Positions 1 to 8,934 of a DNA stretch of 64,000 nt are shown in pieces; position 1 is the first letter of the stretch, and every line of letters starts with the position of its first letter. The notes under the pieces are model-generated. The model ran no database searches. It was not told where the DNA came from and was given only the letters and a program-made list of their open reading frames with translations. The DNA is from JAPLJC01 sp963697965. Lineage in GTDB: Bacteria; Desulfobacterota; Desulfobaccia; Desulfobaccales; 0-14-0-80-60-11. The stretch is taken from NCBI GenBank assembly GCA_963697965.1, contig OY969108.1, positions 2,604,001-2,668,000 on the forward strand, in the 5' to 3' direction. A program made the position numbers and the translations under genes.

Positions 1-306
1 CAAGTCCTCACCTTTCTGACCGGCCTGGGGTTCCCTTTTACCATCCTCTATTGCCTGGCGGTCCTCACCCTGGTGCTGAAACTTGCGGGTCTGGCCCTGC
101 GGCCGCCACCCGACTGCGTCTTGCCCCCGCTGGCGCTGCTGTTCCCCCTGTGCCTGGCTTTGGTGCATTACCAGCTATATGACGGTCTTCTCTTCGCCCA
201 GAATAGTTGGTTTTTCCACATCCTGCTCGGGCTGATCCCGGCGGGGCGGGCCGCCACCGCGGCAGCTGAGACTGGGGCCGGCAGAGCCGGAGGCGAAAAT
301 GCCTGA
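1..306 (+). CDS. C-terminal part of a membrane protein (truncated by window edge)
   Basis: The frame is open from the first base, so only the C-terminal 101 residues are visible. They are strongly hydrophobic, with about three membrane-spanning stretches, and end in a short Ala/Gly-rich tail. The stop overlaps the ATG of the next gene by 8 bases, so the two are very likely co-transcribed and translationally coupled. No family motif is visible. By context it may be another polytopic glycosyltransferase-like membrane protein, but the function cannot be called from this fragment. Confidence 0.6.
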   Translation, partial: QVLTFLTGLGFPFTILYCLAVLTLVLKLAGLALRPPPDCVLPPLALLFPLCLALVHYQLYDGLLFAQNSWFFHILLGLIPAGRAATAAAETGAGRAGGENA

Positions 307-1681
307 AGATCCAGAGGCGACCCAGCCCCCCTGCCCTGCCAGCCTTCCCCTTTGGCAGGACCTGGCTGCCGCGGCGCTGCTACTATTCATCCCGGTGCTC
401 TTATTCTGGCGGGACTTCCCGTTTTACATGATAGATGACTGGACCGCCCTGCTGCAGATGGCGGGGCACACCTTCGGGCAATACCTGCTGCTCCCCGATG
501 GGGACCAGTGGTTTCCCTTTTTCCACCTGATCTATTATGGTCTGGTGAGGCTGGCCGGAGAGCGTTATCAACTCCTCGTTCTGGTCAACTGCCTGGGCAC
601 CGGGGTCAACGCCTTCCTGGTTTTCCTCTTTTTCCGGCGCCATCTGGGCGCCGGACTGGCCCTGGCCCTGAGCGCCCTCTATGCCGGGGCCGCGGTACAC
701 ACCGCCATCGCCTGGAACAGTTTTTACCTGTGCTACCTCTTGAGCCTGGGTTTCTTTTTGGGGGCGCTGCTGCTCACCGACGCTTATCTCAGGACCCAGA
801 GCTGCGGCCGGCTTTGGGGCATAGGCTGCTGCGCCCTGCTGTCGGTACTGTCCCATAATTATATCCTGGTCGGCCTTATGGCCTTGCCCCTTTACGCCCT
901 CCTGGTGAAAGGGGACTCCGGCCGCAAATTCTGGGCTTTGGCGGGGACCGTGGCCGTGGTGTATCTCGCGTTTGCCATCGGCTATCTCAGCTTCGCAGGG
1001 GCCCGGGCCGCGGCCAGTGAAAATTCGCAGGTCTTTGCCGGCCTGCCGGGCCCCAACTACCTGGTCCACCTCTTTTTTGGCGCGGTTCTCGCTCCCTTCT
1101 TCTACCTTTTTTGGGGCCATTATCACTTTCCGGTTTTTTGGGGTTACCTGGGCTACGCCTACGTGACCGGGATCACCTTGCTCGCCGCCAGCCTGGCCGC
1201 CATCTGGCGTTGGGGGAAGGCGCCGCAGCGCCGCCTGGCCTTCTGGGCCCTGCTCACCAACGCCCTGCCCTTCCTACTCATTTCTCTGGCCCGCTACCAG
1301 CGTTCGGTGAATCAGGCCTTCGTGGCTCGCTACGGAATCTTCACCCTGATTGGGGCGCTGCTCCTCATAGGGACGGCCTGGCGGCTGGTGGCGCCGCGAC
1401 TGCCCCAGGGGCGCGGCTGGCGCCTCCTGCCTCTGGGGCTGCTGGCCGTCATGGCAGCCGGGCAAATCCTGGCTCTGCCCCGCTGGACCGAAAAGTACCA
1501 GGAGATCAGCCGGGCGGCCCGGACCTGCTACTATGAGCTCAGCCGGGAAAGCGACACCGCCCGTCTTTCTCCTGAGGAGTATGGAAAATTCTGTCCCGGG
1601 GCTCACCCGGTGATCACCCCGGGCCAGGCCCTGGCGATCCGGCGCTTCTTAAACCGGGGGGCGCAGGGGCCCGATTTTTAA
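299..1681 (+). CDS. Polytopic membrane protein, glycosyltransferase (GT39/ArnT)-like
   Basis: 460 residues with roughly ten hydrophobic segments. An acidic motif (MIDDW) lies just after the first membrane segment. An early Asp pair in the first periplasmic loop is a common feature of GT-C-fold lipid-linked sugar transferases, so a GT-C-like role is inferred. No family-specific signature was recognised. The C-terminal 60 residues are soluble and contain two Cys. The start overlaps the upstream stop by 8 bases (ATGCCTGA), which supports this start. A protein of similar style (8935-10645) lies on the other side of the lipid/export block. It could equally be an uncharacterised membrane protein. 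Confidence 0.7.
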   Translation: MPEDPEATQPPCPASLPLWQDLAAAALLLFIPVLLFWRDFPFYMIDDWTALLQMAGHTFGQYLLLPDGDQWFPFFHLIYYGLVRLAGERYQLLVLVNCLGTGVNAFLVFLFFRRHLGAGLALALSALYAGAAVHTAIAWNSFYLCYLLSLGFFLGALLLTDAYLRTQSCGRLWGIGCCALLSVLSHNYILVGLMALPLYALLVKGDSGRKFWALAGTVAVVYLAFAIGYLSFAGARAAASENSQVFAGLPGPNYLVHLFFGAVLAPFFYLFWGHYHFPVFWGYLGYAYVTGITLLAASLAAIWRWGKAPQRRLAFWALLTNALPFLLISLARYQRSVNQAFVARYGIFTLIGALLLIGTAWRLVAPRLPQGRGWRLLPLGLLAVMAAGQILALPRWTEKYQEISRAARTCYYELSRESDTARLSPEEYGKFCPGAHPVITPGQALAIRRFLNRGAQGPDF

Positions 1682-2167
1682 AACCGGGCATAGTGCCGGT
1701 GCTCTTAGGCCCCCGCCCCCGGGTAAACCAGCAGCCGGCAATGGGAAATCTCAAGATATCATATTGAAACTACTGATAAATTAATTATTCCTTAACATTA
1801 TTACAACCAGATAGTCTAAAATATAATTAGTCGAAGTTCGGAAATCGTGCATCAGCGCGCCGGGAATGAAGACCTTTGGGGTTCTAACAAAAAGACCAAA
1901 TTATGTGGGTTAATCGAAAAAATTCAAAAAGATATCTCGATTTAAAGTTTAATGCTGGGTATCTGGAGAAAAACCTGCTATAGTTTGGTTGTTGGGTTTG
2001 GAGAGGGGGATCGGATGATGGTCCCGGCGGCTGGGGGGGGTGGCTCTCCCGGATTAAGCCCGAGAAAAGCCCAATTATTTTTCTAAGTGTGATGAATCTC
2101 ATTGACTTTTTTGCAAGATGGAAATAAAAAGGTTTAAATCTACCGAAGGGGGAGGGTAGAGCCTTTT
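1682..2167 (+). other. AT-rich intergenic region upstream of the PLP enzyme gene
   Basis: 486 bases without a supportable gene, much richer in A/T than its flanks. It probably carries the promoter of the downstream operon. TTGACT at 2102-2107 is followed 17 bases later by a weak TAAAAA, and a purine-rich GGGGGAGGG stretch about ten bases before the ATG at 2168 can act as ribosome binding site. Short frames on the minus strand here have no recognisable features. Confidence 0.5.
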
Positions 2168-3466
2168 ATGTCACTTACTAAACGCTGCCAGCCTTTTGCG
2201 CATATGGTTCAAGAAGCCAGGAGTCAAGGGATTTATCCTTACTTCCGGCCCATTGACCGATCCTGGGGCACAGAAGTGGAGGTGTCGGGTCGGCGTCTGA
2301 TAATGATCGGCTCCAACGATTATCTGGGATTTACCCATGATCCCCGGATAATCGAAGCGACCGCCAAGGCGGCGTTGCGTTGGGGCAGCGGTCCCGGGGG
2401 ATCCCGCTTTTTATGCGGTAATCTCACGCTGCACGAGGCCCTGGAGGAACGCCTGGCCGCCTTTGTGGGCAAAAAGAAGGCCGTCGTTCACGCCACCGGC
2501 TTCACCACCAATCTGGGCGCCATCGCCTGCCTGCTGACTCCTCAGGATATCATCGTCTGCGACCGGGAAAACCATGCCAGCATTTTTGAAGGCTGCCAGG
2601 CTTCCCGGGCCAGACTGATCCCGTTTGCGCATAACGACGCCGCCGGGGCGGAGCGCAAACTGGCGGCGGCGAGCCAAAAGAACGGCAATGGCTGCAAACT
2701 GCTGATTACCGAAGGTGTCTTCAGTATGTCCGGGGACATGGCCCCCCTGGATGAACTGGTAAAATTAAAAGAGACCTATTCCGACCTGCTCATCTATCTG
2801 GATGATGCCCACGGGCTGGGGGTGATGGGTAATGGCGGCCGGGGAACTGCCGACCATTTCGGCCTCAGCAGCCATGTGGATTTCATCATGGGCACCTTCA
2901 GTAAGGCGCTGGCTTCCATCGGTGGCTTCATCGCCGCGGACGACGAGGTCGTCTTGGAATATCTGCGCCACCATTCCAAGCCCCTGATCTTTTCCGCGGC
3001 CTTGCCCGCCAGCAACGCCGCCACCGTGTTGGCCTGCCTGGATCTCCTGGACGAAGACCCCGGGCGGGTGACCCGCCTTTGGGATATTACCCGCAAGGTG
3101 CACCAGGGGTACCAGGAAATCGGGGTCATCACCAGGCATTCCAAGACCCCCATCATTCCCATTTACATCGGGGCGGAAGACAAAGCCTTCGCCTTCGCCA
3201 AAGACATGTTCGACCACGGGGTCTTCGCGCTGCCCGCCATCTATCCGGCGGTCCCCCGGGGACAGGCGGTAATTCGCACCGCTTATATGAGCACCCATAA
3301 GAAGAGCCAGATCGAATATGTCCTTGAGGTCCTGGCCAAGCTGGCCAAGAAACATCGCATCCGCTTCTGTGATCTGGAACATCCGGAATCCTTCCTGGAA
3401 GGACAAGCTTATTCCGGCGACTATCCCGTGGCGCCAGATTCAGCAGTGGGCATGGGCAGCGAGTGA
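2168..3466 (+). CDS. Alpha-oxoamine synthase family PLP enzyme, serine palmitoyltransferase-like
   Basis: 432 residues, fold type I PLP enzyme that condenses an amino acid with an acyl thioester, with decarboxylation. Visible landmarks are His136 (DRENHASIF, ring-stacking His), Asp213 and His215 (LDDAHG, cofactor contacts) and Lys246 in GTFSKA, the Schiff-base lysine. GTFSK is the form typical of serine palmitoyltransferase; biotin KAPA synthase and glycine acetyltransferase usually have GTLGK or GTFGK. The C-terminal half has the usual ARG-type region around RGQAVIRTAYMSTH. No biotin or threonine-degradation genes are nearby. It heads a run with an ABC/TolC/HlyD exporter and a GNAT acyltransferase, so synthesis of a sphingoid-type long-chain base is inferred. 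Family is near certain; the exact substrate is not. Confidence 0.85.
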   Translation: MSLTKRCQPFAHMVQEARSQGIYPYFRPIDRSWGTEVEVSGRRLIMIGSNDYLGFTHDPRIIEATAKAALRWGSGPGGSRFLCGNLTLHEALEERLAAFVGKKKAVVHATGFTTNLGAIACLLTPQDIIVCDRENHASIFEGCQASRARLIPFAHNDAAGAERKLAAASQKNGNGCKLLITEGVFSMSGDMAPLDELVKLKETYSDLLIYLDDAHGLGVMGNGGRGTADHFGLSSHVDFIMGTFSKALASIGGFIAADDEVVLEYLRHHSKPLIFSAALPASNAATVLACLDLLDEDPGRVTRLWDITRKVHQGYQEIGVITRHSKTPIIPIYIGAEDKAFAFAKDMFDHGVFALPAIYPAVPRGQAVIRTAYMSTHKKSQIEYVLEVLAKLAKKHRIRFCDLEHPESFLEGQAYSGDYPVAPDSAVGMGSE

Positions 3467-3490
3467 GCCGGGAGCCGGGGAGTCCGACCT

Positions 3491-4666
3491 GTGCAGTTTA
3501 ATGACCTCTTAACCGTCAGCGTGCGACAGGTGATCCGCCATCGGCGGCGTTATCTGGGAGTAGTTTTGGCCATCGCCCTGGGGGTTGCCGGTTTCATCAA
3601 TATCCTCACCATGAGCCGGGAGGTGAAGAAGAACTTCAACGAAGACCTGGATCTGATTGGCGGGGTCACGGTCATTCGCCTTTCCTTCGATAATACCCGC
3701 TCTTACCAGCCCCAGTGGTTTCGGTCCGCTACCCTGGCGGCCTTGCAACGCCTTAAAGGCGTCAAGGAACTGAGTCTCACCGCGGTCAAGGGAGGCGCCA
3801 CCAACTACCGGGGCCAGCAATATGGCTTTTCCCTGTTGGCGGTGGATGATGGCTACTGGGGAGTGCGCAGTTTTTGGGCCCAAACGGGGAATCTCTTCGG
3901 GCCCGGCGCAGTGGCCGGACGCAAGCGGGAATGTGTCCTGGGAGCCGAACTGGCCAAGCACGTCTTCGGCAGTCTGGATATCCGCGGCCGGCTACTGGAG
4001 ATCAATAACGAAATCTACTGGGTTTCCGGAGTCCTGGGAGGCGTAACCGACAGCGGCGCAGCCAACTCCGCCTTTATCCCCCTCACTACCGGCGAGGATC
4101 GCCTGGCCGGCCCGCTGCTCCCCGACCGCCTCTATCTCCGCTGCCAAACCTGGGACGACGTTTCCCGGGTAGCTGCCGCCATCCCGGCCGTCGTCAAGTC
4201 GACCCAGTCCCCGGAAGAGCTTAACGTGGAAGTTTCCTGGGAGGGGCTGAAACGGGTATTGCAACTGGCCTGGTGGATCCAGTTTCTCATTTATCTCGCC
4301 ACCAGCGCCACTTTTATCCTGGGCGGAGTGGGCATCTGGAACGTAATGATGGCCGCGGTGGTGACCCGCACCCGGGAGATCGGTTTGAAGAAAGCGATGG
4401 GGGCCGAGGACCGGGATATCTTGGCACAATTTCTGACCGAAGCTCTCTGTCTCAGTATGGGCGCCGCCTTGTTGGGTGGCCTGCTGGGGCGGATAATGAC
4501 GGAAATTTTGGGGCACATGATCCACAGCCGCCCTCCGGAAAATCTGTTCTTCCTGGGCCTGGGCCTGGGATTCCTCTTTGCCGTGTTGGTGGGGGTGGGG
4601 GCCGGCCTTTATCCCTCCCTGCGGGCCAGCCGTATGGAAGTAGTCACGGCCATTCGATATGAATAA
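3491..4666 (+). CDS. FtsX/MacB-type ABC transporter permease
   Basis: 391 residues from a GTG start. One membrane helix near residues 20-40 is followed by a large periplasmic MacB_PCD-like domain (about 45-250), then three C-terminal membrane helices of the FtsX domain (about 265-385). This is the type VII ABC exporter topology, which moves substrates from the periplasm or outer membrane leaflet by mechanotransmission rather than through a channel. The ATPase is a separate downstream gene that overlaps by 8 bases. With the TolC and HlyD-like genes that follow, it can form a MacAB-TolC-like tripartite pump. The substrate is unknown; the preceding lipid enzyme suggests a lipid. Confidence 0.88.
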   Translation: MQFNDLLTVSVRQVIRHRRRYLGVVLAIALGVAGFINILTMSREVKKNFNEDLDLIGGVTVIRLSFDNTRSYQPQWFRSATLAALQRLKGVKELSLTAVKGGATNYRGQQYGFSLLAVDDGYWGVRSFWAQTGNLFGPGAVAGRKRECVLGAELAKHVFGSLDIRGRLLEINNEIYWVSGVLGGVTDSGAANSAFIPLTTGEDRLAGPLLPDRLYLRCQTWDDVSRVAAAIPAVVKSTQSPEELNVEVSWEGLKRVLQLAWWIQFLIYLATSATFILGGVGIWNVMMAAVVTRTREIGLKKAMGAEDRDILAQFLTEALCLSMGAALLGGLLGRIMTEILGHMIHSRPPENLFFLGLGLGFLFAVLVGVGAGLYPSLRASRMEVVTAIRYE

Positions 4667-5369
4667 TAATTTAACTTCTGCTGGTGGGACCAACGGGGCA
4701 CTGATCCACATCTCCAATCTCACCAAAAATTATCAAACTGATGCGGGCGCCATCCAGGTGCTCAAAAGCGTCAATCTCCAGATCTATCCCGGTGAGATCG
4801 TGGCGGTTATGGGGCCTTCCGGTTCTGGCAAGTCCACCCTGCTCTTCATCCTGGGGATCTTCATCAGTCCCACCCAGGGCGCCTATATCCTGGGGGGCGA
4901 AGACGTGCTGCGCCTGGACCGTGACGCCCAGGCGGAATTCCGGCGCAATCGGGTCGGTTTTGTCTTCCAAAGCTGCGATTTGCTGGAGCACTCTACGGTT
5001 TATGAGAACCTGGAATATCCCCTGATTTACGCCGGCGTCGATCGCCGGGATCGTCCGGGTCGCATTACCTCGGCCCTGGAAATGGTAAACCTGGGCCATC
5101 GGATCCATCACTCCTCCAACCAGTTATCCGGCGGCGAGCGTCAGCGGGTGGCTGTGGCCCGCGCCCTGGTCAACCAACCGCAGTTCATCCTGGCGGACGA
5201 GCCCACCGGCCAGTTGGACCGGAGCCACGGCCACCGGATCATGGACCATTTTGCCGAAATCGTCAAGAGCGGTCAGACCTCCGTACTGGTGGTCACCCAC
5301 GACCCCGAAATGGCGGCCAGATGCACCCGGGTCTGCTCAATCAAAGACGGCATCCTTTATGAGCAATGA
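4659..5369 (+). CDS. ABC transporter ATP-binding protein (LolD/MacB type)
   Basis: 236 residues, a single nucleotide-binding domain. Walker A is GPSGSGKST (about residue 53), the Q-loop lies in FVFQSCDLL, the ABC signature is LSGGERQRV, Walker B is FILADEPTGQLD, and the H-loop is VVTHD. The protein length and the DEPTGQLD sequence fit the LolD/MacB/FtsE clade that partners FtsX-type permeases. The start overlaps the permease stop by 8 bases and the stop overlaps the TolC-like start by 4, so the genes are translationally coupled. It energises the exporter from the cytoplasm. Confidence 0.95.
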   Translation: MNNNLTSAGGTNGALIHISNLTKNYQTDAGAIQVLKSVNLQIYPGEIVAVMGPSGSGKSTLLFILGIFISPTQGAYILGGEDVLRLDRDAQAEFRRNRVGFVFQSCDLLEHSTVYENLEYPLIYAGVDRRDRPGRITSALEMVNLGHRIHHSSNQLSGGERQRVAVARALVNQPQFILADEPTGQLDRSHGHRIMDHFAEIVKSGQTSVLVVTHDPEMAARCTRVCSIKDGILYEQ

Positions 5370-6829
5370 CCCCGGCAAGAATCCGGACCCTTTCTCTTTC
5401 TGAAGACATACCCGAGGTGGCGGCCTTGACGCGTCCCGGTGCGCCCTCGGGCTCGCGTTCTGAGGCTCGCGGCGTTTGCCTGCGGGCTGCTCGCCAATTC
5501 AGCCAGGCCCTGCGGGCATTGCTGATTTTGGGGCTGGTGGCCCTGATTCTGGGGATCTGCTTGACTCCCCGGCCCAGTTCTGCCACCGCAGTTGACCTCG
5601 GGGAGGATAGGATTGTCCCTCAGGGTCCCCTGGACTTTGAGGCTTGCGTCCGCCTGGCCATCCGCCAATCCCCCTATTTAGTCAAGAGCGCCATGGATAT
5701 CGACCTCCGCCGGCTGGATGAGTCCGACGCCCGCTGGTCCATGATTCCCCCGGTGAGCTTGCAGACCTACTATTATCTGGACCGTCCCTATAGCAACTCC
5801 AAACCTTATAGCATCAGTTTCTCCTGGCCCGAATATAACCCCTTCGGTTCTTTTTTCATTCTCCAGGCCCGCAAGATGCTTACCCAAATGGCTATCTACG
5901 GCCACATGCAGGTGATTTCCCAAGGGCTGGAACGCATGGGCAAACAGTTTCTCGATTTGGGTGCCATGAAAGGGTTGGCCGCCTTGCAGGACGATCTAAT
6001 CAAGGTGTGCAAGGATAACGTGGCCTTTGCCCAAAACCGTTTGGACATCGGCACCGGCACCACCCTGGAGGTCCGGCTGGCCGCCCAGGAGTTGGAGTCG
6101 GCCAAGAACGAGAAGGAGAGCCTGGAAACCACCCAGAGTCGCACCCTGAGCAACCTCAAGACTTTTTTGAACCTGAAACCGGGGGACCCGTTCAGCCTGG
6201 ATTTGCACGACGCCCGCCGCCAGGTGCTGGGAAGCTTCAACGCCGCCGCCGCCACCCTGGAACAGGCCAAAGACCGATCTTTTGAACTCAAGATCGAGAA
6301 GCTGAAAACGAAGATGCAGGAGTATAACGTCTCCGTAGCCAAGACCAAGGTCTACCCCAGTATCCTCATTACCGCCACGACCCCCAACCCGCTGTACAGC
6401 ACGAGTGGAGGCATGTTCGTAGGCGTGGGCCTGGATATCCCGGTATGGGACGGATTAAAAAGGATTCGGGACGTCTCCAGGCAAAAAGCCGTCTTGAGGC
6501 AAATGGGCCTTGAAAAGGACATAAAAGAGGGCGACCTGACCGACCAATGGAACGCGGTCCAGCAAGACCTGAAGGGCGCGGCGGCGGCCCTGAAGCTTGC
6601 CCAGTCCAAGGAAGAAGTGGCGCGCCTGAAGGAACGCCAGGCCGAAATCAGCTATGAATCCGGAGGGAAAACTCTCGACACCTGGCTGGAGGCCCGGAAT
6701 GATGCCATCGAGGCTCAGAAAGCCACCGCCAACAAGACTCTCGAATATGACGAAGATGTCCTGAATTTGCGAAAAATCTCCGGAGACCTGGGATATAGTT
6801 ATGTGGATCAGAATTCCTGGAAAAAATAG
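5366..6829 (+). CDS. TolC-family outer membrane efflux protein
   Basis: 487 residues with two repeats rich in long amphipathic helices, characteristic of TolC-like trimeric channels (for example the stretch around residues 195-270 and the QAEISYESG/TLDTWLEARN region near 430-455). The N-terminus has about 48 residues before a hydrophobic segment (50-73) ending in SSATA, which looks like a signal peptide. The annotated ATGA-overlap start gives an unusually long pre-signal region, so a later start is possible. It overlaps the ATPase gene by 4 bases and the adaptor gene by 29. The expected role is the outer-membrane duct of the exporter encoded with it. Confidence 0.88.
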   Translation: MTPARIRTLSLSEDIPEVAALTRPGAPSGSRSEARGVCLRAARQFSQALRALLILGLVALILGICLTPRPSSATAVDLGEDRIVPQGPLDFEACVRLAIRQSPYLVKSAMDIDLRRLDESDARWSMIPPVSLQTYYYLDRPYSNSKPYSISFSWPEYNPFGSFFILQARKMLTQMAIYGHMQVISQGLERMGKQFLDLGAMKGLAALQDDLIKVCKDNVAFAQNRLDIGTGTTLEVRLAAQELESAKNEKESLETTQSRTLSNLKTFLNLKPGDPFSLDLHDARRQVLGSFNAAAATLEQAKDRSFELKIEKLKTKMQEYNVSVAKTKVYPSILITATTPNPLYSTSGGMFVGVGLDIPVWDGLKRIRDVSRQKAVLRQMGLEKDIKEGDLTDQWNAVQQDLKGAAAALKLAQSKEEVARLKERQAEISYESGGKTLDTWLEARNDAIEAQKATANKTLEYDEDVLNLRKISGDLGYSYVDQNSWKK

Positions 6830-7778
6830 TACCTTGTTAATCCCGGCCGCAATCCTGGCCCTGGCCGTCCTGACCGGGGTCCCGGCCCTGGCCAAAGACC
6901 AGGTGGGACAGGAGACGCAAGCCCCGGCCCCGGGGCCGGCGATTACCACCCCGGAACCCGAGATCAGCTTTAACGGCAAGGTCTTTTGCTCCCTTAAACG
7001 TTTGGTGGACTTGCCCTTCAGGGCGGTCATCACCTCGGTGCTGGTGAGCTCCGGAGAAAGCGTGGCGCCCGGGCAGGCCCTGGCCAGATTTCGCCTGGCC
7101 CCGGAGGCCGTGCTGCAGATTCAGCAGCGCCTGTCCCCCGCCCAAATCTCGGATACTGAGGTTAAACTGGCGGAAACGCAACGAAACCTGGATGCTGCGG
7201 CTGCCAAGCAACAGGAACTGGCCAAGTTGGCGGACAAAAAACTGGCCTCGCCCCAAAGCGTGGAACAGGCCAACCATGATCTGGAGCAGCTCACCCGGGA
7301 ACGTTCGGAACTACAGAGCTCACTGCGCCAGTTGCGGCTGTCCGCTCATGACGACCTGGCCGTTTTGAAAAGCCAACTGGGAGACGGGATGAAGTCGGGA
7401 GAGGTCCCCCGGGAAGGGGTCCTGCGGGCTCCCATCGGCGGCTATGTTATCTGGGTCCAACCGGAATTACGGGAAGGTGCGCTGCTTGAACCCACCCCCG
7501 GGGTCTTTCAGGTGGGGGTGATGAATCCCATGATGGTGCGAGCCCAGGCCTTCGAAATCGAGGCATTGCAAATCAAAATCGGCGAAACCGCAGAGATCTC
7601 CCTGGAGTCGCTGCCAGGCCGGAAGTTCCAGGGGCAGGTGAGCCGCGTCTCCTGGTCGTCCCTGACTCCCGGCCTGGAGCAGCCTGCCTACTACGAGGTG
7701 GAATTAAAGGTGGCCAACCCGGATTTGGAGCTCAAGGACGGTTTAAAGGCCCAAATTATTTTTCACAAAGCCCAGTGA
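6801..7778 (+). CDS. HlyD/MacA-like periplasmic adaptor protein
   Basis: 325 residues. The N-terminal signal or anchor is residues 1-31 (hydrophobic, ending VPALA). A biotinyl-lipoyl-like half motif follows (VSSGESVAPGQALARF), then a short coiled-coil hairpin of about 75 residues (about 115-190), the second lipoyl half (GVLRAPIGGYV) and a beta-barrel domain. This is the standard membrane fusion protein order. It starts inside the end of the TolC-like gene. It would bridge the FtsX-type permease to the outer-membrane channel. The short hairpin is typical of MacA-like adaptors lacking long alpha-barrels. Confidence 0.88.
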   Translation: MWIRIPGKNSTLLIPAAILALAVLTGVPALAKDQVGQETQAPAPGPAITTPEPEISFNGKVFCSLKRLVDLPFRAVITSVLVSSGESVAPGQALARFRLAPEAVLQIQQRLSPAQISDTEVKLAETQRNLDAAAAKQQELAKLADKKLASPQSVEQANHDLEQLTRERSELQSSLRQLRLSAHDDLAVLKSQLGDGMKSGEVPREGVLRAPIGGYVIWVQPELREGALLEPTPGVFQVGVMNPMMVRAQAFEIEALQIKIGETAEISLESLPGRKFQGQVSRVSWSSLTPGLEQPAYYEVELKVANPDLELKDGLKAQIIFHKAQ

Positions 7779-7790
7779 AAGGGTAACTTG

Positions 7791-8930
7791 ATGGCAACAA
7801 ACGGGGAGATTACGTTATCTCCCGTGAAAGACGCCGCCGGCCTGGAAGATTTTCTACGATTCCCCTGGCGTATATATCAGAATGACCCTTATTGGGTCCC
7901 TCCCCTGCTGCCTGAACAGAGGCGCTTTCTGGATCAGCGCACGGGGCCCTTCTTTGAAATCGGCGAGGCCCAGTATTTCTTGGCCTTCCGGGACGGGGAG
8001 CCGCTGGGCCGCATCTCCGCCCACCACAACCGGCTCCATGACGAGTACCACGGCCCCGGCACCGGCTTTTGGGGCTTCTTTGAGGCCATCCAGGACCCGC
8101 GGGTAGCCCAGGCCCTGTTCGAGGCCGCAGCGGCCTGGTTGCGGGAGCGGGGCTGCCATCGCCTGGTGGGACCCCTCAATTTCTCCATCTACGACGAGAT
8201 GGGATTGCTGGTGGAGGGCTTCGACTCCATTCCGGCCATGTTCCAGACCCACAATCCCCCTTACTACGTGGACCTGGTCACCTCCTGGGGCTTCCGCAAG
8301 GCCATGGATTGGGTGGCCCTCAAGAATCCCCACCTCCAGGACGCCGACGTGCCGGCCATGGAGCGGCGTCTGGAGGAGATCCTGAGCACCCAGAAGGTGA
8401 CCCTGGCTTCCTACAACCCCCGGGAACTGGACCGTCGCTCCGATGAAATCTTCCATCTCTTCAATGATGCCTGGAGCGTTAACTGGGGGCATGTCCCCCT
8501 CACCCGGCGGCAGTTCGACCACATGCTGCACGAGGTCAAGCCGCTGCTGCGGAGGGACCTGGTCCAGATGGTGCTGGACGGCGAGAAGCTGGTGGGCTTC
8601 GGCATTGTGCTGCCCGATTTGAATCCCCTGGTGCAAAAACTTGATGGGCGCCTCAATCCCTGGGACAAACTGTGGCTCCTTTATCACGCCAAGTTCGCCC
8701 CGGTGCGCAAACTCCGGGCCATGGTCCTGGGCATCGCCCAGCCCTACCAGTTGAAACGGCTTCACCATGCCATCTTCTTAAAGACCTGGATTGCCATCAT
8801 CCAAAAAACCTCATGTGATTTTATCGACTACTCCCTGATCCCCGGAAATTTGCGTCACTGGATCAAGATGATCCAGTCCTTCGGCGGCCAGATTTACAAG
8901 ATCTTCCGGCTATTTGAAAGAGAAATTTGA
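7791..8930 (+). CDS. GNAT-fold N-acyltransferase, bacterial ceramide synthase-like
   Basis: 379 residues. A GNAT-like large acyltransferase with the family landmarks FPWRIYQNDPYWVPPLL near residue 25, LGRISAHHN near 75, a GFFE segment near 95, GPLNFSIYDEMGLLVEGFD near 130-150 and NPPYYVDLV. To my knowledge, bacterial ceramide synthase (bCerS, which N-acylates the long-chain base) belongs to this type of large GNAT-like protein and lies in spt neighbourhoods in Caulobacter; this assignment is from memory. The gene follows the adaptor gene by 12 bases. ATG 7791 is chosen over the TTG at 7788. N-acylation of a sphingoid-type amine is inferred. Many family members are annotated only as hypothetical. 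Confidence 0.7.
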   Translation: MATNGEITLSPVKDAAGLEDFLRFPWRIYQNDPYWVPPLLPEQRRFLDQRTGPFFEIGEAQYFLAFRDGEPLGRISAHHNRLHDEYHGPGTGFWGFFEAIQDPRVAQALFEAAAAWLRERGCHRLVGPLNFSIYDEMGLLVEGFDSIPAMFQTHNPPYYVDLVTSWGFRKAMDWVALKNPHLQDADVPAMERRLEEILSTQKVTLASYNPRELDRRSDEIFHLFNDAWSVNWGHVPLTRRQFDHMLHEVKPLLRRDLVQMVLDGEKLVGFGIVLPDLNPLVQKLDGRLNPWDKLWLLYHAKFAPVRKLRAMVLGIAQPYQLKRLHHAIFLKTWIAIIQKTSCDFIDYSLIPGNLRHWIKMIQSFGGQIYKIFRLFEREI

Positions 8931-8934
8931 CGCC

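Noticed and set aside
1884..2102. 72-codon minus-strand frame in the AT-rich gap
   Set aside because: No features; probable chance frame.
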